Positions 56,391 to 64,000 of a stretch of 64,000 nt of DNA are shown piece by piece; within the stretch, counting starts at the first letter, position 1; each line of letters begins with the position of its first letter. The notes below the pieces were generated by a model. That model did no database searches and was not told the DNA's origin. It worked only from the letters and a program-made list of their open reading frames with translations. The DNA lies in assembly GCA_030782805.1 (NCBI GenBank), contig JARJPL010000557.1, forward strand, positions 1 to 64,000, read 5' to 3'. Made by a program: the position numbers and the translations under genes. The DNA is from Aschersonia sp. MBC 622. Taxonomy: Eukaryota > Ascomycota > Sordariomycetes > Hypocreales > Clavicipitaceae.

Positions 56391-59300
56391 ATGGCTCATC
56401 GGCTCGCCGCTAGGGGCGCCGACCTCGAGGCATTGTCGCCTCGTGATGCCAATGCTCAGCGCATGCCCAAGCACGTCGATGTCAAGACTAAGACAGCCGC
56501 CCAGCTCAAGGCCGCCAAGGACAAGGAGCACCCGCCCCCGCCGCCGCCCGAGGTCTTGGAGCCCTCGTCCAGCGAGCGGCCCAACGGGGTCATCTACCAG
56601 ACAGGCAAGCTGCTCGGCAAGGGTGGCTTTGCCATCTGCTACACCGGTCACCTGCAGCCCTCCAACAAGGTCTACGCCCTCAAAATTGTCAAGAGTCATA
56701 TGCCGCCCAAGATGGAGCAAAAGGTACGTCCCATCTCGAGTCGTCACCACAACGCAACAAGCATTGACCGATATCCAGTTCCAAACCGAGCTCCAAATAC
56801 ACTCCAAGATGAAGCACAAGAATATCGTCCAATTTTGGCGCGCCTTTTCGTTTCAGAATAGCACGTACCTCGTCCTCGAGCTCTGCCCCAACGGCTCGCT
56901 CATGGACATGGTCAAGCGCCGCAAGGGATTGACGGAGCCCGAAGTCCGGTTTTACTCGGTGCAGATTGCCGGCGCCATCAAATATATGCACAGCAAGGGC
57001 ATTATCCACAGAGACTTGAAGATGGGCAACATCTTTCTGGATGCTCAAATGAATGCTAAAATTGGCGACTTTGGTCTTGCTGCGCTCCTTGTTACGGGCA
57101 GGGACATGCACACCATCCGTCGCACGACACTTTGTGGAACTCCAAACTACATTGCGCCTGAGATTCTCGAAAAGGGCAAAAAGGGCCACGATCACATGGT
57201 TGACATATGGTCTCTAGGCATCATCATGTGAGCCCTCTCATATCATTGACACCCGGCTATGCTAATTTTCTAGGTTTGCCATGTTTACTTCCAAGCCACC
57301 TTTCCAATCATCCACTACAGATGAAATCTACCGTCGCGCAAGAGAGCGCGACTATGAATGGCCCGTCAATGACGCTACACGCTACATCAGTGAGGAGGCC
57401 AAGGATCTCGTAGCCACCATGCTGGAGGACGCCGACCAACGGCCCGAACCAGACACCATAATTCAACACCCCTTCTTCACAGTTGGCTTCACACCAAGAG
57501 AGTCGGAAATGAGCTCCCGCTTACGTGAAATGGCCCCTGATAGGCAAGAATTCTACGGCCGTCTGCCCTCGGCCATGCGCACACAGTCAATGCGAAATCT
57601 CAAAGATCTCTGCCGCGAATCCGGCATTGGCACCCTGTCGCATGTTCAGGTTCTTCATACGCAAATTTGGAAGGAGATGGCTGCCGAGGAAAAGGCTGGC
57701 CTCACCCCCGTCATTCCTTTAGCCGAAGACATCGTCTATACGCCATTTGATGACTGGATCAAGGAGCAGCAGCAACTACGCCTGAAACAGTCTGTATCTG
57801 CGCCAACGATGGTTGCACCTACAACTGCACCCGAAAAGACAAGTCTTCTCCGTCAGCCTCCTCAGAGTTTTGCTGCTCAACAAAGAGCCCAAAACCGGCC
57901 AGCTATTGCACCGCCAGCAAAACCCATCTCTACAGAGGCATCCTCGCAAAGCACTCGGGTCAGGCGCGCGGAATCTATTTCTACAGAGGCACCTTCACAA
58001 AGCACTCGGGTCAAGCGGGCCGAATCCATTCCTACAGAGGCACTCTCACAAGGCACTCGGGTCAAGCGTACAGATTCGTTGGCACTGCGTCCCAAGGAGG
58101 CGCCCGATTCCATCAGAAGCGTGCGCCCGGCGATCCGCACCGCCCTTCCTTCTATCCGCTCAGCACCAAACATTCATCTTGTCGAGCGCTCAGCTACTCT
58201 GACAGCTTCGGCATCAGCAAGTCTAGGCCACTCGCGGCAAAACTCTGACTCCATCCATACCACCACACTCTTCAGTCCTTTGGAGAAGCTCACTCAAGTC
58301 GCTGGCACCAACCCCGATGTCGTGCTCGAACGCCTTCGCAGGTTAGAGACGGAGCTGGAGCGTGCCCTCAACGCGCGCTCTATGGCCATCATCTCTTCCA
58401 AGACAGTCACGCCCTCACCACCGCACATTGTGGTCAAATGGGTAGACTACACCAACAAGTTTGGTCTTGGCTATATTCTCAACGATGGCGGTGTCGGTTG
58501 TATTCTTCGTGACATTCCCACCACCGAAGGTAGCAAGACTGCCCTTCTTCCTCCTGCCGGCGTCTTCATCCGCGGCGCCGAGAGACATATTCTTCGGCGC
58601 CAAGACGAATCATACCCCGAGAGAAACCAGCCGGTCCCCATGTCCCAGTCGATTACCTTTTTCGAAAACAAGGGCGAGGCTGGTCTGACCGAAGTCTCGC
58701 TATCGCCCGAGCAGTTTCGCGTAGCGGTCAATGAAGACGGCACGGCGGGCAAGATGAACCCGGGCCGCGACATTTACCAGCACAGAAAACGGGAGCGCAT
58801 CATTTTGTGGAAAAAGTTTGCCAACTACATGATTGCCTATGGACGCGACGAAGCCATCGCCGAGGAACCTGCTGCCAAGAGCCAAAAGGCCACACCTTCT
58901 GAGCTCGTCACGTTTTACCAGCGCTTTGGCGACGTGGGCTGCTGGGCCTTTTGCGACGGCCACCTCCAGTTCAACTTTCCTGACCACACCAAAATTGTGC
59001 TCGATGCCACGGGGACGTGGTGCCACTTTTGGCACCTGCCCCAGGACGCAGCCGAGCGCCTCGCCGAGACGGGCACAATTGGCGCCGCGGCCCTCGACGA
59101 CCGCGCAACGCTCTCGTACCCGTTGCAGACGCTGCTCAACTTTCAGGCGCCCGCCCGCGCGACAATGGCCGTTAACTCGACGCGGTCGACCAGGAAGCGA
59201 CCCGAGATTGACCCGGAGCTGCAGGGCATCCCTGCCGCCAACGATTTCCGCCGCAAGATTGACTTTATCCGCACCGTCGTCAAGGAGTGGGTTTCGAATG

Positions 59301-59497
59301 GCGGGCTCGGCAACAGCTCCATGGCGCGCGAACGGCGCCTCCGGTGGCGCGGACATCGCGAGACTATTCACAGCACGGCGCCGCAAAAGCACGTCTGGGT
59401 CACGATTGGCGCGCGATGGGGTGACCAGCGCATATCTACCTTTGTTGACCCCCTCAGGCCGTGGGAACTAGGCGCCGAGGTCGAGGCCAAAAAGTGA
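56391..59497 (+). CDS. CDC5: Polo-like kinase
   Basis: Mitotic Ser/Thr kinase controlling mitotic exit and cytokinesis. Exons 56391-56723, 56779-57227 and 57274-59497 give 1001 residues. Kinase domain: glycine loop GKLLGKGGFAICY, catalytic lysine in YALKIVK, catalytic HRDLKMGN (about 188), DFG in KIGDFGLAA, and the T-loop RRTTLCGTPNYIAPEIL with an activating threonine. Polo boxes lie at about residue 648 (KWVDYTNKFGLGYIL) and 805 (LVTFYQRFGDVGCWAF). The linker carries three 17-residue tandem repeats (residues 479-529), each ending in a basic R-x-x-S site. At 1001 residues it is longer than yeast Cdc5 (705 by recollection), mostly through the linker and tail. The start at MAHRLAARG is the first ATG in the kinase frame after upstream stops. 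It is divergent from the OPA3-like gene and convergent with chitin synthase. Confidence 0.95.
57926..58078. repeat. Three 51-bp tandem repeats in Polo kinase linker
   Basis: Units 57926-57976, 57977-58027 and 58028-58078 encode diverged copies of a 17-residue unit of the form I[S/P]TEA.SQ.TRV[K/R]R, closing with AES, AES and TDS. The repeats are in frame and differ by point changes, so the array is not recent slippage. Confidence 0.9.
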
Positions 59498-60166
59498 TGA
59501 TGGATGATGATACCCCCCTAATGAATGTCTTTCGTAGCCGGCGTACATGTCATGACTATAATATATTTCCTCTTCTTTTTTTTCCGACTTTGTCTTGTAA
59601 TCTGACAGAACTGCCTTCCGTTTGTGCTGTAGACTTTATATATCGCCCCTTGTGTAGAGCCTTTCCTATATTTGCAGTCTAACATTACTCTTAACGATGC
59701 CAAGTATTACGAAATGTAGTCAGTCGACTTTGCGAGGTTGTATAGCAGGAAAAGCGCAACGAAAAGGAACAGAGCAGTCATGCAAGGAATGAAATTGTAG
59801 TCGTTATGTGTGCAGAATAAAATATTGGAATACATAGATATGTATATATAGATATAGATATATATATTTTTGTATACAGTACGGTCTTGGCTGTGCTTGG
59901 CTTATTAACAAAACGAAAAAGAAAGACTATCCAGACGCCGCTGAGTTTTGTAAAGGTAGCATAAAAATATACCAAAGCCACCCCCCTCTTGAAATCAGCA
60001 AATTACAATGTTCTTGTCTGTGTGTGTAAAAGAAATGGTCCAGAAGCGTCAAATGAAAAAGATGTAAAGAGAAAAGGCGCCCATACTAGTAATAGAATCA
60101 CCCGGCATCATAAAAAGCGTCAGCAAGTCTACGTGCAACTCGAAGCCTTCATGCTTGGACGAAGGT
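59498..60166. other. Convergent 3' flanks, 669 bp
   Basis: Downstream sequence of the Polo kinase (+) and chitin synthase (-) genes. Includes an AT-repeat-like stretch (59835-59875). No gene seen. Confidence 0.65.
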
Positions 60167-63100
60167 CTACGCATCCGAATAATAGTCTTCATGGCCCGCC
60201 GCCGGCGGCAGCGCCCAGCCGCCCGTCGACGTCAGGTTGTCGCGGGAGCTCGACGCCCAGTACGCGCCCTTGGAGCGCTTCTCACGTTCAAACTCGGCCC
60301 AGCGCTTCATGGTAATCTTGGAGCTGTCAAACTCGCCGGCGGCCTCGTGGCCCGACTTGCCCTTGACCTCGCCGTCCGTCTTGCGCGTCTCGCCCCACGA
60401 GAAGTCGTCAAACTTCCAGAACGCGTACGTGGGCAGCACAAAGTTCCAAATGGGCAGCGAGACGAGGTAGATGAGCATCCAGGCGACGTATGACAATGAG
60501 TGCGCCGTGACAATAATCAGCGCGCCGGGGAGGCCGAGAATGAGGCCGAGCAGCACGAGCGGAATGATTTGCACGGGTTGATGAATGATCGAGGTGATGA
60601 CGACGTAAAAGGTAAAGGCAATGGCGGCGGGCAGGACAAGTGTGCCAACGAGCTCGACAAAGATAATAAACTGCATGGAGAAGCAAAAGGTACCGCAGAG
60701 GTCACGGACAAGAACGAGCTCCATAAGGTTGTGTACGGTTGAGTTGATCCAGCGACGGCGCTGGGAGAGCAGAACCATGAACTCGTCAGGGACGGTCGTC
60801 TTGCAGACGGCCTGCGGCACGAAAATTTGTTTGCGCTTCGGAAATGTGCGCAGCATCAGAGTTGTCAGGTAGCGATCCTCGCCCAGCAGGTACAGGTTCT
60901 TTTCGTGCAGAGTCTCAACCACATTCTCCGAGTAGTGCTCGACCACGTCGGGGTTGGCCAGGATGGGCACCCAGTAGTTTTGGCCGCCTTTGGGCGCCTT
61001 GATACGGTACATGCAGAAACAGCCGGGCAGACAGGTGACACCACCAAACACAGATTCAAACGACTTGGCGAGGTGGTGTGAGATAAAGTACTCAAAGACC
61101 TGGATGGCAGAAACCCAGCTGGCGCGCTTGTTGGCAATTTTGGTCTCGCCGCAGAGACCCATAATCTCCGGATCTTTGACCATGGCCGACACCATGTGCG
61201 TCAGGCTGTCGGGAAAGACCTTGGTGTCGGCGTCGACCATGAGCACTATCTCGTAGTAGTCGGGCGATATACCAGTCACCTTCCACAAGCCGTTGAACAT
61301 TTCGTACTCAAGCTCCGTCATCCGCTCGTCAAACATGACTTTCTGCAAAAATGACATGAGGATAATCTGACTGTCACGCTTACCACGATTACCGGCCTTG
61401 GAACCACCAAACTCGGCGGGCGTGCCGCACTTGACAATCACCATCATGGGGACTCGCTGCTGGCGCTCCTGAGGGATGCGCGAGTTGGCACCATAGTCGT
61501 AAAAGCCGCAGTGCACCTTGGCCATGTTGTGTCGCTTGGAGCCGCTAGCTACAGCGACATAAGAGAATGGCTGAACGAGCTCTGGCGGCGTGGTGTGGTC
61601 CTTGAGCATGGACAAACAGGCGTCCGGGGTAGACACTGATTCGCCCTTGCCCTTGATGATGCCATCGCAAATTACGAGAATGACCTTGTGGCTGTTCGGA
61701 TAATCGGTCATGGCAATCGAGTCGAGAGTGGTACGAATGCCTTCTGCACCCTCGGAATAGGCAGTGACCAGACACATAGTGTGGGCAAGGGGGAAGCCAA
61801 AAGGCATCCAATCAGAGGGCGGTTGGGGAACAACAGAGTCATGGATGAAACCCGCGGGACCAGGTCCATCGGTCGGGGTGGTGTTGCCGTAGGGTTCTGA
61901 GCGGAGGAAGCTGGCGCGACTGTCGTTGCTTTGTTTATAGACAGAGTTTGGCTGGAGCAGTGCGCTGCCGCCTTGGCTGGACATGGTGGTAGGGAGACGG
62001 CCGCGGGCGTTGGAACTGCGCTCGCCAGGATTGATAGCAGAGAAACGAGAGGTGGTTGGGAGAAATGTGGAAGCGCGCTTGCTATTGCGATCGGAACCGG
62101 CTGCGGTACTGCCGAGTTCGCCGGGAAGACGCGCTGGTGCACGGTAGATATCTTCGGACCAATCTTCAATCTGCTTGTTGCGCTTGCGGCGGTCGGAGCT
62201 TTGCGAGGTCTTGTGGGCGGCATAGGTACGGCTGATGAACCACTGAAAGACTAGGGCGAGGGAGAATCGGGCGACAACGACGGACAGAATCAAGGCCAAC
62301 GCGCAGTAGAGCACAACCTTGGAAGCGATGCAGCCAACAGTTTCAGTGTCGACGGAACCAACCTTGATAATCTCCTCGAAACACTGGGCGTACTTTTTGT
62401 CCTCGGAACTCTGGAATAGGCGAGTGACATCGCGGCCACGGACAGCCTTGTTGAAGGGAGAATTGGTGTCGCGAAGCTCCTTGAAACGGTCGGGAATGCG
62501 AACCTGACTTTCGTTGAACCAATTGAGAACGTTGAGATCGAGAACATTGCCAGAGTACACTATCAGGTTGCGCGAGCTGTTGCGGATATCTTGCCAAGAA
62601 AAGTAGACATCGGCGGCACCCTTGAGCCCCTTGTAGAAAGCGTTGCGTGCGGGGTTGGAGGTGTGGCAGGCGTAGCCAAGATAGTAGGGGATCGTCAGGT
62701 TTGGTTGCGTCGAGCCATCCTGGTTGGTCGTGGTACATGGAAAGTACCAGGCAAGGTCGCCGTTGGCGTTGGTAGGGACATCAGAGTCTGGTGCGGCAGT
62801 AATGATGTTCTTGCAGGCACCGTTGACGTTTTGGAATAGGAAGCTTCCGTCCTGTCCGGTGTGCTTTTCGGGCAAATCGTACAAGACATTGGCGCCGGTG
62901 CCGTCCTGGCGGCGAGGAATGCCCTCGGCAACGGGGTGGTGAGACTCGGACAGATCGTAGGCGACACCGTGGAAAATCATGTAGCCGCCCGAGACCCTGT
63001 TGTTGCGGAGGCGGATGGGAGGAGCGCTGCAGACAGCGGCAGTGAAACCAAAGGTGAGAAAACCAACGACGGCCATGATCATGAGAATAATGCTAATCAA

Positions 63101-63802
63101 GCCCATCTTCTCACGCCAAGCGCGCTGTTGGGCCTTGGCAGGCATGCCGCAGCAACGCAGTATGAAGGCGGGACACCAAAAGGTAACAAGAGAGCAGTAG
63201 ACGTTCCAGATGGTTGGGGGACGCAGCTTGTCCTCTACAGCTTTGTGTTTGCGCCTGGGCTTGATCTTGCTCTCTTTGACAATCTTTCCATGCCTACCGC
63301 GGCGAGGTGGCCGGGGCGGGCTCGATTTTTCTTGAGCACGGGTCTTATTCTCCTTGGAATTCTCCGAGACGGTCTCATAGGCGTGGGAGCCGCCGGATCG
63401 TTCCGTGGTGGTGTCGAAGTTCTCGAGGAGGGGATCATTGCCGGTGGAGGACGGCAGAACATTCATTCGAGCGGAATGCTTATGGTAGTGGTAGTTGCGA
63501 TGGTCCTTGTCGATGCGGTTGCGCTCAGGGCGAATCAGGCTGCGTTTTCGCGAGATGTGGTCTTCGGGTTGCGGTGAGCTGCTGCCCTGGAGAGGCGCGG
63601 TATCGGGATTGTTATTAGGGTTGGAAATGGTTTCGGCAAAGGATGAGGTAGATTTGCCACGGCGACGACGATCTTTGGCAGGTACATCGACGGTGTGGAA
63701 TTCGCCTGTTTCGATGTCGACAGCCCGATGGCGCCGCGAGCTGGAGTTTCGATAGCCTTTGGCCTTGGGCGACTCTTGCCCGGGCCTCTGTGGGAGCGAC
63801 AT
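60167..63802 (-). CDS. Class IV chitin synthase (Chs3-like)
   Basis: Plasma-membrane enzyme that polymerises UDP-GlcNAc into chitin. A single uninterrupted exon encodes 1211 residues. The N-terminal 200 residues are hydrophilic and basic, then membrane segments near CSLVTFWCPAFILRCCGM and ISIILMIMAVVGFLTFG. A cytochrome b5-like region starts about YMIFHGVAYDLSESHHPVAEG, as in class IV enzymes. The catalytic domain has VLMVDADTKVFPDS (donor/metal site), LPGCFCMYRI, LGEDRYLTTLML (catalytic Asp region) and SQRRRWINSTVHNL (product-site QxxRW). C-terminal helices include VPDEFMVLLSQ through LPAAIAFTFYVVITSI. Class IV is inferred from overall layout and similarity to yeast Chs3 and Neurospora Chs-4. 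Its upstream flank runs to the window edge. Confidence 0.95.
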   Translation of the reverse strand: MSLPQRPGQESPKAKGYRNSSSRRHRAVDIETGEFHTVDVPAKDRRRRGKSTSSFAETISNPNNNPDTAPLQGSSSPQPEDHISRKRSLIRPERNRIDKDHRNYHYHKHSARMNVLPSSTGNDPLLENFDTTTERSGGSHAYETVSENSKENKTRAQEKSSPPRPPRRGRHGKIVKESKIKPRRKHKAVEDKLRPPTIWNVYCSLVTFWCPAFILRCCGMPAKAQQRAWREKMGLISIILMIMAVVGFLTFGFTAAVCSAPPIRLRNNRVSGGYMIFHGVAYDLSESHHPVAEGIPRRQDGTGANVLYDLPEKHTGQDGSFLFQNVNGACKNIITAAPDSDVPTNANGDLAWYFPCTTTNQDGSTQPNLTIPYYLGYACHTSNPARNAFYKGLKGAADVYFSWQDIRNSSRNLIVYSGNVLDLNVLNWFNESQVRIPDRFKELRDTNSPFNKAVRGRDVTRLFQSSEDKKYAQCFEEIIKVGSVDTETVGCIASKVVLYCALALILSVVVARFSLALVFQWFISRTYAAHKTSQSSDRRKRNKQIEDWSEDIYRAPARLPGELGSTAAGSDRNSKRASTFLPTTSRFSAINPGERSSNARGRLPTTMSSQGGSALLQPNSVYKQSNDSRASFLRSEPYGNTTPTDGPGPAGFIHDSVVPQPPSDWMPFGFPLAHTMCLVTAYSEGAEGIRTTLDSIAMTDYPNSHKVILVICDGIIKGKGESVSTPDACLSMLKDHTTPPELVQPFSYVAVASGSKRHNMAKVHCGFYDYGANSRIPQERQQRVPMMVIVKCGTPAEFGGSKAGNRGKRDSQIILMSFLQKVMFDERMTELEYEMFNGLWKVTGISPDYYEIVLMVDADTKVFPDSLTHMVSAMVKDPEIMGLCGETKIANKRASWVSAIQVFEYFISHHLAKSFESVFGGVTCLPGCFCMYRIKAPKGGQNYWVPILANPDVVEHYSENVVETLHEKNLYLLGEDRYLTTLMLRTFPKRKQIFVPQAVCKTTVPDEFMVLLSQRRRWINSTVHNLMELVLVRDLCGTFCFSMQFIIFVELVGTLVLPAAIAFTFYVVITSIIHQPVQIIPLVLLGLILGLPGALIIVTAHSLSYVAWMLIYLVSLPIWNFVLPTYAFWKFDDFSWGETRKTDGEVKGKSGHEAAGEFDSSKITMKRWAEFEREKRSKGAYWASSSRDNLTSTGGWALPPAAGHEDYYSDA

Positions 63803-64000
63803 TGTTTATAGGCTCATGAATGCAATATAAAAATGCGGACAATAAGATAATAAGCAGAAAAACGAGCAAAGGAAAATGAAGTAAATAAACGAGTGATGCT
63901 CTGCTGGTTATGCAGAGTTTGTGGAGTTTGTGTTGTCAGGAAAAGGGAGACGGGCCATGTGCCCCCGCTGACATGGACACAATGTACGGCGTGCATGTAC
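63803..64000. other. Upstream flank of chitin synthase, cut by window edge
   Basis: Non-coding 5' flank of the chitin synthase gene. No promoter motif can be assigned in the 198 bases available. Confidence 0.5.

Noticed and set aside
1..64000. tRNA, rRNA, CRISPR and secondary-metabolite clusters
   Set aside because: I scanned for B-box-like GGTTCRANNCC segments, rRNA landmarks, direct-repeat arrays and PKS/NRPS modules and found none convincing. A tRNAscan or covariance search could still reveal a tRNA I cannot see by eye.

Overview
The window is nuclear DNA of a filamentous ascomycete. The evidence is short introns (about 50-100 bp) with GTANGT-type donors and CTAAC-like branch points, a class IV chitin synthase, a Polo kinase, a TUG/Ubx4 protein, 14-3-3 with an N-terminus I associate with filamentous fungi, and a SERCA-type Ca2+-ATPase. 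A Mug113-like GIY-YIG gene and scattered TAGGTACC-type motifs make Hypocreales my best guess, but that placement is from memory. I resolved 25 protein-coding genes. For almost all of them the exon chain I give sums to an exact multiple of three and ends in a stop codon. No rRNA, tRNA, CRISPR array, secondary-metabolite cluster or intact transposon was found.

Layout. 1-2.8 kb: no gene, two adjacent long inverted repeats. 2.8-5.4 kb: threonyl-tRNA synthetase (-). 6.4-7.3 kb: SWR1-complex HIT zinc-finger protein (-), divergent from a 101-residue mitochondrial-type protein (7.7-8.1 kb, +). 8.4-10.0 kb: protein disulfide isomerase (-). 11.5-12.9 kb: YqjM-type old yellow enzyme (-). 13.6-13.8 kb: diverged tandem duplication. 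14.1-15.3 kb: cytochrome c peroxidase (-). 16.4-18.7 kb: Prp39 (-). 19.6-23.3 kb: synaptojanin-type phosphoinositide phosphatase (+). 26.0 kb: Ser-rich orphan (+). 27.6-28.8 kb: 14-3-3 (-). 30.4-36.6 kb: an accessory-looking stretch with a secreted lipase, an orphan secreted protein, a GIY-YIG protein and an APH-like kinase. 37.8-38.4 kb: ribosomal protein eL36 (+). 38.8-40.3 kb: TUG/UBX protein (-), divergent from proteasome beta-3 (40.9-41.7 kb, +). 41.8-44.9 kb: SERCA (-). 45.9-48.4 kb: RhoGEF with an internal in-frame stop (+). 49.0-49.5 kb: SBDS-like Rtc3 (+). 50.2-50.75 kb: four-helix membrane protein (-). 50.75-55.0 kb: 4.3 kb without a recognisable gene. 55.0-55.9 kb: OPA3 (-). 56.4-59.5 kb: Polo kinase (+). 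60.2-63.8 kb: class IV chitin synthase (-).

Most genes are unlinked housekeeping functions: translation, proteostasis, phosphoinositide and calcium signalling, cell cycle and cell wall. The clearest functional neighbourhood is the divergent pair of a predicted Cdc48 adaptor and a 20S proteasome subunit. I see no obviously new multi-gene system. The points most worth a second look are the RhoGEF reading frame interrupted by one TAG, two GC-AG introns within 4 kb, an initiator-codon-only exon in the proteasome gene, an 8-nt micro-exon in 14-3-3, the paired inverted repeats at the left end, and the C/T-diverged tandem repeat near 13.7 kb.
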